A stretch of 64,000 nucleotides of DNA from Streptomyces sp. f51 (GTDB lineage Bacteria; Actinomycetota; Actinomycetes; Streptomycetales; Streptomycetaceae). The position numbers were made by a program, and so were the translations under genes. The notes under the pieces were generated by a model that did no database searches, was not told the origin of the DNA, and was given only the letters and a program-made list of their open reading frames with translations. Location of the stretch: positions 3,527,001-3,591,000 of the forward strand of contig NZ_CP149798.1 of the NCBI RefSeq assembly GCF_037940415.1, written 5' to 3'. Positions 8,280-17,600 of this stretch are shown piece after piece (within the stretch, counting starts at the first letter, position 1; each line of letters begins with the position of its first letter).

Positions 8280-10622
8280 TCATTCGTTCGTGAATTCCTC
8301 GACCACCGTGGCGCCGAGTTCGCGGACGATCAGTTCGTGGCCCGAGAGCGCGGACTCGTCCAGGTCGGGGTCGTCGTCCTCGGGGGTGTCGTCCTCCGGG
8401 GCGACCGGGGGCGGCTCGTACGCCGGGGCTGCCTGTGCGGGCGCGGACATCGCCTGGGCCTGGGGACGGGCCGCGGACGGGCCGGCCTGCGGGGCCGAGG
8501 TGCCGGGAGCGGGGGCGGACGGCTGCTGGGGCGCGGGGCGCTGGCCGGCCGGGGCCCCGCCATAACCGCCGGCGCCACCGCCTCCGTAGCCACCGCCGCC
8601 GTAACCGCCGCCACCGCCGAAGCCGCCGGTCGGGGCGGGCGGTGCCGAGCCGCCCGAGGCGTCGACGATCGCCTCGACCTTCCAGTGCACGTTGAACTGC
8701 TCCGCGAGCGCCTGCCGCAGCACGTCCTCGCTGCCGCTGCCGGCGAAGTTGTCCCGCGCTCCGGCGTTGACGAACCCGATCTGGAGGGTCGTCCCGTCGA
8801 AGGCCGTGACCTGCGCGTTCTGGCTGAGCAGGATCCAGGTGAACCGGCGGCGGTTCTTCACCGCCTCCAGGATGTTCGGCCACAGCACGCGGGGGTCGAT
8901 GCCGCCCGGGGCCGGAGCGGCCGCCTGGGGCGCTCCGGGAGCCGCCGGGGCGGCCTGGGGGGCCGGGGTGCCGGCGGGCGCGGGTGCGGGCGCGGGCGCG
9001 GACTGTGCCGGAGGCCGGCCACCGCCCGCCGGGGCCGCCGTGGGCCAGCCACCGGGGCGTCGGCCGCTGCCGGCCGCCGTGGTGGTGGGCCAGGCGCCGG
9101 GCGCGGCCCCCGTGGGGGCACCTGCCGGAGCCGTGGGCTGCTCGTGCGCCGCCGGCGCGGGCGCGGGCGCGGCCGTCGGAGCGGGGGCGGTGAAGGACGC
9201 GGCGGGGGTGACGGGAACGGCCGGAACAGGCTCCCCCGGGGCCACACCGGGCGGCACGGCGCCGGCGCTCTCGGCGGAACCCGCCTGACCGGGGCCCGGC
9301 CCTGCGCCCCTGGCCGCGGCACGGGCGGCCGCGAGACCTCCCCCGGGGGCGACCGGCGGAACCGGGGCGGCCGCGGGCGCGGCCTGCGGAACCGGTGCCG
9401 CTCCGCGCGCCTCGGGTCCGGGCACGTAGCCCATGGCGGGGGCGGCTCCGCCACCGGAGAAGTTCACGCCGCGCTCGATGCGGTCGAGGCGGGCCATGAC
9501 GGACCGCTCGTCCCGGTAGGCGGCGGGCAGCAGCACACGCGCGCAGATCAGTTCGAGCTGGAGGCGGGGCGAGGTGGCTCCGCGCATCTCCGTGAGGCCC
9601 TCGTTGACCAGGTCGGCGGCACGGCTCAGCTCGGCGGCGCCGAAGACCGCGGCCTGGGCCTGCATCCGCTCCACGACGTCGACCGGGGCGTCGATGAGCC
9701 CCTTCTCCGCCGCGTCCGGGACGGCCGCCAGGATCACCAGGTCCCGCAGCCGCTCCAGCAGGTCGGCGACGAAGCGGCGCGGGTCGTTGCCGCCCTCGAT
9801 GACGGTGTCCACCACTTCGAAGGCGGCGGCGCCGTCCCCCGCAGCGAAGGCCTCGACGACGGCGTCCAGCAGGGAGCCGTCCGTGTACCCGAGCAGCGAG
9901 GTCGCCATGGCGTACGTCACACCGTCGTCGGCGGCGCCCGCCAGCAGCTGGTCCATCACGGACATGGAGTCACGCACGGACCCCGCGCCCGCCCTCACGA
10001 CGAGCGGCAGCACGCCCTCGGCGACCGGGATCCCCTCCTGGCCGCAGACCTCGCCCAGGTATTCGCGCAGGGTGCCGGGCGGCACCAGCCGGAAGGGGTA
10101 GTGGTGGGTCCGCGACCGGATCGTCCCGATGACCTTCTCGGGCTCGGTCGTGGCGAAGATGAACTTCAGATGCTCCGGGGGCTCCTCGACGACCTTGAGC
10201 AGCGCGTTGAATCCGGCCGACGTGACCATGTGGGCCTCGTCGATGATGTAGATCTTGTAGCGGCTGCTCGCGGGGCCGAAGAAGGCCTTTTCCCGCAGGT
10301 CACGGGCGTCGTCCACACCACCGTGCGAAGCGGCGTCGATCTCGATGACGTCGATGGAGCCCCGGCCGCCGCGGGAGAGGTCCTGACAGGACTGGCACTG
10401 GCCGCACGGGGTCGGGGTGGGGCCCTGCTCGCAGTTCAGACAGCGGGCCAGGATGCGCGCGCTCGTCGTCTTGCCGCACCCGCGCGGACCGCTGAACAGG
10501 TACGCGTGATTGACCCGGTTGTTCCGCAGCGCCTGGGACAACGGGTCGGTGACATGCTCCTGCCCGATGACCTCGGCGAACGACTCCGGGCGATAGCGGC
10601 GGTACAGCGCGAGAGACGACAC
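8280..10622 (-). CDS. dnaX: DNA polymerase III subunits gamma and tau
   Basis: The clamp-loader ATPase of the replisome (780 residues). The AAA+ module starts SSLALYRRYRPESF and has the Walker A GPRGCGKTTSA. A four-cysteine zinc module (CLNCEQGP...CGQCQSC) follows, then the Walker B YIIDEAHM and the sensor-1 region FIFATTEPEKV. Domain III runs to about residue 370. A long Ala/Pro-rich linker, a tau-type C-terminal domain (RRRFTWILLSQNAQV), a Gly/Tyr-rich stretch and an acidic tail (EDDTPEDDDPDLDE) complete the protein. The GTG at 10622 matches the conserved N-terminus; no strong ribosome site is seen, and an ATG 30 bp upstream is an alternative. Confidence 0.95.
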   Translation of the reverse strand: MSSLALYRRYRPESFAEVIGQEHVTDPLSQALRNNRVNHAYLFSGPRGCGKTTSARILARCLNCEQGPTPTPCGQCQSCQDLSRGGRGSIDVIEIDAASHGGVDDARDLREKAFFGPASSRYKIYIIDEAHMVTSAGFNALLKVVEEPPEHLKFIFATTEPEKVIGTIRSRTHHYPFRLVPPGTLREYLGEVCGQEGIPVAEGVLPLVVRAGAGSVRDSMSVMDQLLAGAADDGVTYAMATSLLGYTDGSLLDAVVEAFAAGDGAAAFEVVDTVIEGGNDPRRFVADLLERLRDLVILAAVPDAAEKGLIDAPVDVVERMQAQAAVFGAAELSRAADLVNEGLTEMRGATSPRLQLELICARVLLPAAYRDERSVMARLDRIERGVNFSGGGAAPAMGYVPGPEARGAAPVPQAAPAAAPVPPVAPGGGLAAARAAARGAGPGPGQAGSAESAGAVPPGVAPGEPVPAVPVTPAASFTAPAPTAAPAPAPAAHEQPTAPAGAPTGAAPGAWPTTTAAGSGRRPGGWPTAAPAGGGRPPAQSAPAPAPAPAGTPAPQAAPAAPGAPQAAAPAPGGIDPRVLWPNILEAVKNRRRFTWILLSQNAQVTAFDGTTLQIGFVNAGARDNFAGSGSEDVLRQALAEQFNVHWKVEAIVDASGGSAPPAPTGGFGGGGGYGGGGYGGGGAGGYGGAPAGQRPAPQQPSAPAPGTSAPQAGPSAARPQAQAMSAPAQAAPAYEPPPVAPEDDTPEDDDPDLDESALSGHELIVRELGATVVEEFTNE

Positions 10623-10733
10623 GTCTACGAGGTTATAGGCGCCCACTGACATCAAGGACCGCTCCGAGGGCATCCCGAACGCATCCCGTGCGCGGCCCCG
10701 GCGCCCGTCGGGGCGACCGCCCCGGAAACGCAA

Positions 10734-10824
10734 GCGCCCCCCACGCACCCGCCAGAGCCGACCTACCCTTGCTGCCTTCCGGCCCTGGGGGAGTTCAGTC
10801 AGATAGCGCCACGTGAGGGGCTCC
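10734..10824 (-). ncRNA. ffs: Signal recognition particle RNA, small bacterial type (4.5S-like)
   Basis: Read on the minus strand this contains the SRP domain IV signature (CAGGGCCGGAAGGCAGCA, with the GGAA tetraloop and the asymmetric internal loop that binds Ffh). The flanking segments GCCCCTCACG and CGTGGGGGGC pair to close the rod. It lies just upstream of dnaX on the same strand, a conserved actinobacterial arrangement. The ends are estimated from the pairing. Confidence 0.92.
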
Positions 10825-10897
10825 GCAAAGAGTACAGGATCCCCGGGGCGGGGAACGAGTTCGCGAGCACTCCTCAACGTCTTGTATTGTTTGCCGC

Positions 10898-10985
10898 GGA
10901 GGATTCGCCTAGAGGCCTAGGGCGCACGCTTGGAAAGCGTGTTGGGGGCAACCCCTCACGAGTTCGAATCTCGTATCCTCCGCCA
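10898..10985 (+). tRNA. tRNA-Ser (anticodon GGA), attachment site of island 1
   Basis: A class II tRNA with acceptor stem GGAGGAT/ATCCTCC, D arm with CCTAGAGG, and anticodon arm CACGC-TTGGAAA-GCGTG (anticodon GGA, reading UCC/UCU). It has a long variable arm and the T arm with TTCGAAT, and its CCA end is encoded (10983-10985). The segment from the anticodon loop onward is repeated at 17959, so island 1 integrated here and rebuilt the 3' half of the tRNA. Confidence 0.96.
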
Positions 10986-11008
10986 GTGCCTCACCGGGCA
11001 CGATGTCG
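10930..11008 (+). repeat. Left attachment repeat (attL) of island 1
   Basis: 79 bp identical to 17959-18037. The block begins in the anticodon loop (TTGGAAAGCG) and runs through the tRNA 3' end into CCTCACCGGGCACGATGTCG. The left neighbour base differs (C here, G in the other copy), as does the right neighbour (A versus C), which fixes the limits of identity. Confidence 0.95.
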
Positions 11009-11042
11009 AAGGGCCCTGCTGCTTGCAGCGGGGCCCTTCTTC
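11008..11042 (+). terminator. Terminator of tRNA-Ser / end of integrase
   Basis: Hairpin with arms GAAGGGCCC and GGGCCCTTC separated by an inner TGCTGC/GCAGCG stem-loop. It serves the tRNA on the plus strand and can also stop the integrase transcript arriving on the minus strand. Confidence 0.75.
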
Positions 11043-11064
11043 GTATGCGGTCTCATCTACAGTC

Positions 11065-12324
11065 TCAACGCGCTCCCTCGGAGCCCTCAGGGCCGCCATC
11101 GTCGGCAGCCTTGGCCACTTCCCAGATGAGACCGCCAACCCGCTGTGCCACGTCGGCCAGGATTCCGCCCGTGACATGTTGGTAGCGGGCTGCCATGGCC
11201 GTGGACGACCAGCCCATGATCTGCATCACCACTCGTTCTGGAACACCGAGGATGAGCAGGACCGTGGCCGCGGTGTGCCGGGCGTCGTGCAGACGACCGT
11301 CCCGCACCTTGGCATCGGCCAGGAGCTGTTTCCACGCGTCGTAATCCGTGCTGGGCACGAGCGGCGCGCCCACGGGGGACGTGAAGACGAAACCGGTGTC
11401 CTGCCACTCCTGGCCAGCGAGCAGGCGCTCCCGGTCCTGCTCCTTGCGGTGCAGTTCCAACAGCCTGACCAGTTCACCCGGAACGCCGATCACCCGGCGG
11501 CCGGCGCGCGATTTGGTGTTGGCCGTGTCCTCGTTCCTTCGGACCCGCTGCTTGCAGTACCCGGACTTTCGGCCGCAGTCGCCGCCGCAACCGTGCAGAT
11601 ACTTCGGCCGCAGCCTGTTCTTCCTCACGCGGAGAATGCCGTTCTGGAGGTCGACATCCGACCAGCGCAGCCCGAGAGCTTTGCCCTGCCTCAGTCCCAG
11701 CGCAAGAGCGAGGGACCAGCGGGCACTGTTACGCAGCTTGGCGGCCTCAGACAGGAGCCGCTGCACTTCCTCAATGTCGTACGGCTCGACCTCGTCCTCC
11801 TCGATTCGGGGAGGTACCGCGAGGGTGGCGACGTTCCGGGTGACGTGGCCCCGGCGAAGCGCGTGATTGAGAGCCGTACGCATCGTGCGGTGCGCCTGGT
11901 GAGCAGTGGCGGCCTTGCTCCCGTTGGCCTGCATCTTCGCGTACAGGCGTTCCAGGTATTCAGGCTCCAGTTTGTCCAGTCGGTGAGCGCCTACGCCGGG
12001 AATCAGGTGCACCCGAACGGCCACCTCGTATCCGGCGTAGGTGTTCTCCCGCACCGACGGCTTTGCGATCTCCTCCACCCAGTGCAGGAGCCACGCCTTG
12101 ACGGTCCACGGCCGGTCAGGCTTACGGACCTTCCCCTCGTCGCGCCGCTTCTCCAGCGCGCGGACCTTCTTGATCACCTCCGCTTCACTGACCTTGCTGC
12201 TGACGTGACGCCGGTCGGGCTTCCCGTCGTCACAGACGCCGACAGTGACGCGACCGTGCCAGAAGCCGTCCTTACCGAAGTAGATGGACGATGCACCATC
12301 TGCGCGCTTGGCGCGCTTGGCCAT
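11065..12324 (-). CDS. int: Tyrosine site-specific recombinase (integrase) of island 1
   Basis: A 419-residue integrase that inserts and excises the island at tRNA-Ser. An N-terminal AP2-like/SAM-like arm-binding region (YFGKDGFWHGRVTVG) is followed by the core-binding domain and the catalytic domain. The active-site residues are present: Arg near residue 209 (LALGLRQGKALGLRW, with Gln and Lys where most relatives have Arg and Glu), Lys in NTKSRAGRR, His-x-x-Arg in LHDARHT (about 345), Trp in MGWSS and the nucleophile Tyr in RYQHV (about 379). A Cys/His-rich insert (HGCGGDCGRKSGYCKQR) occurs in many Streptomyces integrases. The ATG at 12324 follows AAGGAG at 5-nt spacing; a GTG two codons upstream is an alternative. 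Confidence 0.95.
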   Translation of the reverse strand: MAKRAKRADGASSIYFGKDGFWHGRVTVGVCDDGKPDRRHVSSKVSEAEVIKKVRALEKRRDEGKVRKPDRPWTVKAWLLHWVEEIAKPSVRENTYAGYEVAVRVHLIPGVGAHRLDKLEPEYLERLYAKMQANGSKAATAHQAHRTMRTALNHALRRGHVTRNVATLAVPPRIEEDEVEPYDIEEVQRLLSEAAKLRNSARWSLALALGLRQGKALGLRWSDVDLQNGILRVRKNRLRPKYLHGCGGDCGRKSGYCKQRVRRNEDTANTKSRAGRRVIGVPGELVRLLELHRKEQDRERLLAGQEWQDTGFVFTSPVGAPLVPSTDYDAWKQLLADAKVRDGRLHDARHTAATVLLILGVPERVVMQIMGWSSTAMAARYQHVTGGILADVAQRVGGLIWEVAKAADDGGPEGSEGAR

Positions 12325-12333
12325 GAGCACTCC

Positions 12334-12543
12334 TTACGCGACTGCGTTCGTGGATCGGGACTGCATGCGCTCGGCGAGGTAGTCAGTGAGCGCATGCACG
12401 GGAACTCGACGGGACCGGCCGATCGGCACGGTCTGCACTGCGCCATCGCGGATGAGCGCGTACATGGTGGTTCGGCCGATGCTCAGACGGCGGGCGGCTT
12501 CCTCTCGGTCCGGGAACTCCAGTTGGGCTACACGTCGTGACAG
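12334..12543 (-). CDS. xis: Excisionase-like HTH_17 protein lacking a standard start codon
   Basis: The frame upstream of int encodes about 69 residues of the MerR-like helix-turn-helix type used as recombination directionality factors: FPDREEAARRLSIGRTTMYA, then LIRDGAVQTVPIGRSRRVPV, then ALTDYLAERM. Its stop lies 9 nt before the int start. No ATG, GTG or TTG precedes the HTH in this frame after the upstream stop; the only candidate is a CTG at 12543. Either CTG is used or the 5' end has decayed. The next ATG (in TTMYA) would remove the helix-turn-helix. Confidence 0.6.
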   Translation of the reverse strand: MSRRVAQLEFPDREEAARRLSIGRTTMYALIRDGAVQTVPIGRSRRVPVHALTDYLAERMQSRSTNAVA

Positions 12544-12649
12544 GGTTCACGACCGAGGGACAGCCCGTACGCGTCGCAGTCAGCGTGCTACCCGGAGACC
12601 GGCATGTGATCTCCTACGAGCGGCAACGCGAAGCCTCCACCGAGGAAGC

Positions 12650-13171
12650 ATGAACGATCTGCACATCAGACCCGGCACCCCCTATGAACTCAACACAGTG
12701 GAAGCGCTGCTGCGCGGCGCTTCCACTTGGCTCGCGTCTCGCGGCATTGATCAATGGCAGTACCCGCCGCACCGCGACCGCATCTCGGCAGCCCTTGAAC
12801 AGGGGGTGTGCTTCATTGCGTTCGAGGGTGACGCCCCGGTCGCGACGCTCCAGCTAGACGAGTTCGCCGATCCGGAGTTTTGGACACCAGACGACGAACC
12901 GGCCACAGCCTTATACCTGCACCGCATGGCTGTGCGTCGTGACGCGGCCGGCGCAGGGCTTGGGGCCAGACTCTTGGAGTGGGCAGCAGGTCGGGCTGCC
13001 TCTCAAGGCAAGAAGTGGCTTCGGCTGGACGCGTGGAAGGACAACGAGGGGCTGCACGGCTACTACTCGGCCGCAGGTTTCGAACTCGTGCGCATCGTCG
13101 ATTTGCCACACCGCAGGTCGGGAGCGCTCTTCCAGCGCTTGGTCGGACAACCTCCCGTGGCAAACGGATGA
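12650..13171 (+). CDS. GNAT-family N-acetyltransferase
   Basis: A 173-residue Gcn5-related acyltransferase. It shows the beta4-alpha3 acetyl-CoA-binding segment LHRMAVRRDAAGAGLGARLLEWA (degenerate R/Q-x-x-G-x-G/A) and the motif B region KKWLRLDAWKDNEGLHGYYSAAGFELV. The N-terminal half (RGASTWLASRGIDQWQYPP) is that of small-molecule or antibiotic-type GNATs; the substrate is unknown. The ATG at 12650 has GAGGAA just upstream, and the longer frame is rejected. It lies inside island 1 and reads away from int, so it may be passenger cargo. Confidence 0.85.
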   Translation: MNDLHIRPGTPYELNTVEALLRGASTWLASRGIDQWQYPPHRDRISAALEQGVCFIAFEGDAPVATLQLDEFADPEFWTPDDEPATALYLHRMAVRRDAAGAGLGARLLEWAAGRAASQGKKWLRLDAWKDNEGLHGYYSAAGFELVRIVDLPHRRSGALFQRLVGQPPVANG

Positions 13172-13364
13172 CCGACGACGCTGCCGCTCTTCGTCCTGAG
13201 TCTTTGTCCAGTGCGCTGACGGATGCCTCCATAGCGCGCTTGCGCCGGGGCAGCAGCCCTAGACATGCAGCCGACCGTGACGACAGCCTGAGCCGCAGGT
13301 CAGAGGGCCAATGGCGATGCTGTACGATCCCCCGGCGATCGAGGTAAGGCTTTGGCGGGGACGG

Positions 13365-13895
13365 GTGAGTGTGGCCAAAAAGGGTGGGGAAAGTTTCACG
13401 GATTACTGCTTGGGCTGCGTCATGCTCGTCTTCATCGGCGCGGTCGTCTTCGTGGGTTGCAGCATGGACAATTACGAGCCGGATTGGGCAAAATCGAGCG
13501 AGCCTGCGGCTGGGACGACGCAGCAGGCCAAGCCGCCGGACTGGCGCCTAGAGGATTACTCTGGCGACAGATACATCCACTGGGTCGATGTCAGCAAGCC
13601 TAAGAAGTTCGACCTTCTGGACTCGGTAACCGCAGAGGACGCCAACAGTACGACTCTGTCCGAGGACCCTCTCGATGACGACGAGGGCCTCACGGCGACG
13701 GATGTGGAGATTAAGCTCCTCTCGAAACCGAAGTACGGGACTGTGAAGCTCAACAAGGCAAACGGCACGGCCACTTACACGACTTGGGCAGATTTCGAAG
13801 GCACGGATGGCATCCGTTACTCGATCAAACTCAAGGGCAAGCCCGAGGTTCTTGAGATCTCGTACTCCGTCGCCGTATATGGCGAGAGTCCGTGA
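13365..13895 (+). CDS. Membrane-anchored or lipoprotein Ig-like (Big_9/cadherin-like) protein
   Basis: A 176-residue protein with one hydrophobic segment (CVMLVFIGAVVFVGCSMDN) ending in a cysteine placed like a lipobox, so it is either a lipoprotein or a single-pass protein. The exported part ends in a single domain. Its pattern, LSKPKYGTVKLNKANGTATY then ADFEGTDGIRYSI, matches the 'P-x-x-G-T-V...G-x-x-x-Y...F-x-G-x-D-x-x-x-Y' repeat of Big_9/tandem-95 beta-sandwich domains. The GTG at 13365 sits after GGGG; a GTG at 13371 or ATGs at 13311/13317 are alternatives. Such domains mediate adhesion or binding; its role inside the island is unknown. Confidence 0.6.
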   Translation: MSVAKKGGESFTDYCLGCVMLVFIGAVVFVGCSMDNYEPDWAKSSEPAAGTTQQAKPPDWRLEDYSGDRYIHWVDVSKPKKFDLLDSVTAEDANSTTLSEDPLDDDEGLTATDVEIKLLSKPKYGTVKLNKANGTATYTTWADFEGTDGIRYSIKLKGKPEVLEISYSVAVYGESP

Positions 13896-13953
13896 GCAGT
13901 TCGACGACTGAGCGGAACAAGCGAGGAACGCTCACCTCCCGCCTCGTGGTGCG

Positions 13954-14487
13954 TCAGGAGCGGGGGTTTGGATAGGCTCCAAGGAGGTTGGGTACGCCGC
14001 AGGCGGTGGCGAGGAGATCGGCGTACGCGGCAAGGATGCGACGGGTGTCGTTCAAGGCGGTTCGCAGCTGAGCCGACTGGGGCCAGGAGTGCTCATGGTC
14101 GCGGCGGGAGCGATCCGCAGGGCGGCGGCTCTCCCAGTCCTCCAACGCAGGATGCCAGGCGGCAAGGAGCGGGCGTACAGCGTAGTTGAGCATTGCCACC
14201 GCCAGGTACCCGAAGTTGTACTCGCCATTCCGTTTCGGTTCGGCGATCTGCGGCCCGTAACGGCGCAGGATCTCGCGAGTGGTGCCGAACAGCGAGTACA
14301 GGCTCGTCAGCGCCTCTCGCAGCAGGCCCTCGTCCTCCCCCAGCGGCACCACAGACACTCGGGTGATCAGCTCTACATACAGCTCCCAGGCAGCTCGTCG
14401 CTCCGCGTCGTTTGGCTCCCAGCTACCTGCGATCTCAAGCATCGGTAGCTTCAGCCTGACTTCCACGTTCTTCGGCGCCTGGGCCAT
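13954..14487 (-). CDS. Conserved unknown protein divergent from the TIR-STAND gene
   Basis: A 177-residue, mostly helical protein of no recognised function. The central region (LREALTSLYSLFGTTREILRRYG, YNFGYLAVAMLNYAVRPLLAAWHP, ALEDWESRRP) looks like a helical bundle of a conserved actinobacterial family; from memory, such proteins occur beside NB-ARC or STAND genes. It has no signal peptide or membrane span. The ATG at 14487 has AGGCAGGGAA just upstream. It is transcribed divergently from the TIR-NB-ARC-TPR gene across a 115-bp gap, so the two probably share regulation. It may be a partner, substrate or regulator of that sensor (inference). Confidence 0.75.
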   Translation of the reverse strand: MAQAPKNVEVRLKLPMLEIAGSWEPNDAERRAAWELYVELITRVSVVPLGEDEGLLREALTSLYSLFGTTREILRRYGPQIAEPKRNGEYNFGYLAVAMLNYAVRPLLAAWHPALEDWESRRPADRSRRDHEHSWPQSAQLRTALNDTRRILAAYADLLATACGVPNLLGAYPNPRS

Positions 14488-14602
14488 TTCCCTGCCTCTT
14501 TCTACTTGTGAGATCTCCGCGTTCTCTACCCTGTCCCACGCTATACGCGAGATCATGGCCAGTGCTCCACATCGCGAGCGCCAGGGGATTTGGGGGTCAA
14601 CG

Positions 14603-17600
14603 GTGACCGACATCGCGCAACGAATTTTTGTCAGCTACGCAGGCCCGGACCAGGCCTGGGCGGAGTGGGCCAGCTGGCGACTCCAGCAGGCCGGGCACCA
14701 GGTCGAGCTGGATCGGTGGAGCTGGCGCACCGGGGACGACTTCGTCCAGAAGATGAACCTTGCTCTCGACAACGCCGACGCGGTGGTGGCCCTGTTTTCC
14801 AGGCAGTACTTCGCCCCCAACCGATGGACCCGGGAGGAGTGGTCGGCCGTCGTGGCCCTGCGGGGACGCCTCGTTCCGGTGGCGATCGAGCTTCTGGCCG
14901 ATGACGACATCCCCACCCTCCTGGCGGGGAGGCTGCGCACAGACGTTCACGATCTGGATGAAACCGCCGCTACTGCTGCCCTGCTCGAAGCCGTGAGTGG
15001 ACCGGTTCCCCCTACCGGTCCGGTCGCCTTCCCTGGCGCCACCTCGGCCGATACGACTACAAAACCTGATACACAGCATCCCCGACTACCCAGCAGCGTG
15101 GGTCTGCCCGAGGTGTGGAATGTCCGTCGCCGCAACCCCGACTTCTCTGGCCGCGAGGCCGTGTTGGGGCAGGTTCGTACCGGTCTGCTCAGTGGACACC
15201 AAGCAGTGGTCCAGGCGCTCCAGGGGATGGGCGGCATCGGAAAGACCCAGATTGCCTTGGAGTACGCTCACCGTTTCGCAAGCCAGTACGACCTCGTGTG
15301 GTGGGTCGACGCCGAACGGGCTGACCAGTTGCCTGTTCGCTACACCGAACTCGCCGACTGCCTCGGTATCGCCAAATTCGATGCTGGCGCCGAGGCCAAC
15401 GCCTATGCTCTTCTCCAGCATTTACGGACGCGGCACCGCTGGCTTCTCATTCTCGACAATGCTGAACAACCTGATCAGATCGAGCCCTGGCTCCCCGAGG
15501 GCCTAGGCCATGTTCTGATCACCTCACGCAACCCGGACTGGCACGGGATCGCTCACCGGAGTGACCTGGACGTGTTCACCCGCAGTGATTCCCTGGTCTA
15601 CCTCCAGAGTCGTATCCCGGGATTGACCGCCGAGCGCGCCGAGCTTCTGGCGCAGGATCTCGGTGACCTTCCTCTTGCTCTCGCCCAGGCTGTGGGAGTT
15701 TTGCGCAGCGGCATGACCTTGGACCGCTACCGGCAACTCCTGACCACCAACACTGAGCGCCTCCTGCAGGAGAGCGATGTCCGCGACTACCCCGCGTCAC
15801 TGGCCGCGACGGTCAACATCGCCGCCTCCCGCCTCGCGGACGACGGCCATCCCGACGCCCACGCGCTGCTCCGGCTCGGTGCCTTCTTCGGCCCTGAACC
15901 CATCCCTATCGCCTGGCTAGAGGCATCTCGCCCCCGTCTGGCCACGATTCCCAGTGATCCAGACGACCCGATGTGGCCGCGCAAAGCCCTCCAGCCCCTA
16001 GGCCGCTTCGGACTGGCCCGCACCGACTTCGACGCCTTCCAGATTCACCGCCTCACCCAGGCCATCCTCCGCACTCAGAGCAGTCCTGACCTGATCGCAG
16101 TCATTCACGACGATGTCACTGCTGTCCTCGCAGCAGTCAATCCGGGCGACCCGCAATCTCCGGCCGACTGGCCAGGGTGGGCCTCCCTTACCGCCCACCT
16201 CACCACCCCCCACGTCGCCGCCGTCATCGCCGACCGGCCCGAACTGCGCCCCACGCTCACAAAAGCTGCTCACTTCCTCATCCGTACCGGCCTGCCACGC
16301 ACCGCCTATGACCTCAGCACGGCGCTGCATCAGGCATGGAGTGCTGATTTGGGGCCGGACCACCCCGACACCCTCACCTGTGCGCAGTATGTGGGGCACG
16401 CGACCGGCGACCTCGGAGACTTCAACAAAGCCCACCTCATCATCGAGGACACCTTCACCCGTCGCCGCCGTATTCTGGGCGAGGATCACCCCGACACCCT
16501 TCACTCCGCGAACGACCTTGCCGTCACCACGGCCTACCTGGGGGAGCATGCGGAGGCTCGCCGCATGCTGGAGGATGTTCTCGCGCGTCGCCGCCGTGTT
16601 CTGGGCGAGGATCACCCCGACACCCTCACATCCGCTGGCAACCTTGCCAGCACCTTGGGTGACTTGGGGGAGCGTGCGGAGGCTCGCCGGATGCAGGAGG
16701 ATGTTCTCGCGCGTCGCCGCCGTGTTCTGGGCGAGGATCACCCCGACACCCTCACATCCGCTGGCAACCTTGCCAGCACCTTGCGTGACTTGGGGGAGCA
16801 TGCGGAGGCTCGCCGGATGCAGGAGGATGTTCTCGCGGGTCACCGCCGTGTTCTGGGCGAGGATCACCCCGACACCCTCACATCCGCTAGCAATCTCGCC
16901 AGCACCTTCAGTCGCTTGGGGGAGCAAGCGGAGGCTCGCCGCATGAAGGAGGATGTTCTCGCGCGTCAACGCCGTGTTCTGGGCGAAGATCACCCCGACA
17001 CCCTCAATTCGGCCGGCAACCTTGCCAGCACCTTGAGTGACTTGGGGGAGCATACGGAGGCTCGCCGCATGCTGGAGGATGTTCTCGCGCGTCACTGCCG
17101 TGTTCTGGGCGAGGATCACCCCGACACCCTCACATCCGCTAGCAACCTTGCCAGCACCTTGAGTGACTTGGGGAAGCATGCGGAGGCTCGCCGCATGAAG
17201 GAGGATCTTCTCGCGCGTCACCGCCGTGTTCTGGGCGAAGATCACCCCGACACCCTCACATCCGCGAATAACCTCGCTACCACCCTGCACTCCTTGGGGG
17301 AGTATGCGGAGGCTCGCCGCATGAAGGAGGATGTTCTCGCGCATCGCCGCCGTGTTCTGGGCGAGGACCATCCTGACACCCTCACATCCGCTGTCAACCT
17401 CGCCGCCACGCTGCACGTTCTCCGCCAGTACCCGGCGGCGGTTGCCCTCTTGAAGGAGGCGCGCGTCGGCTACCTGCGCCTCTTTGGTGTAAAGCATCCC
17501 AAAACTGCGCGTGCCACCCAGAATCTCGCCGCTTTGCTGACCGCTATGGGAAGGACTCATGAGGCGCAGCAGTTGACTGGCGGCAAGTTGAAAAAGAGCA

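Noticed and set aside
7791..10649. Plus-strand open frame of 952 codons
   Set aside because: Antisense to dnaX and the repeat block; no protein-like features.
16475..17482. CRISPR array
   Set aside because: The repeats are contiguous 126-bp coding units in frame, not short repeats with unique spacers.
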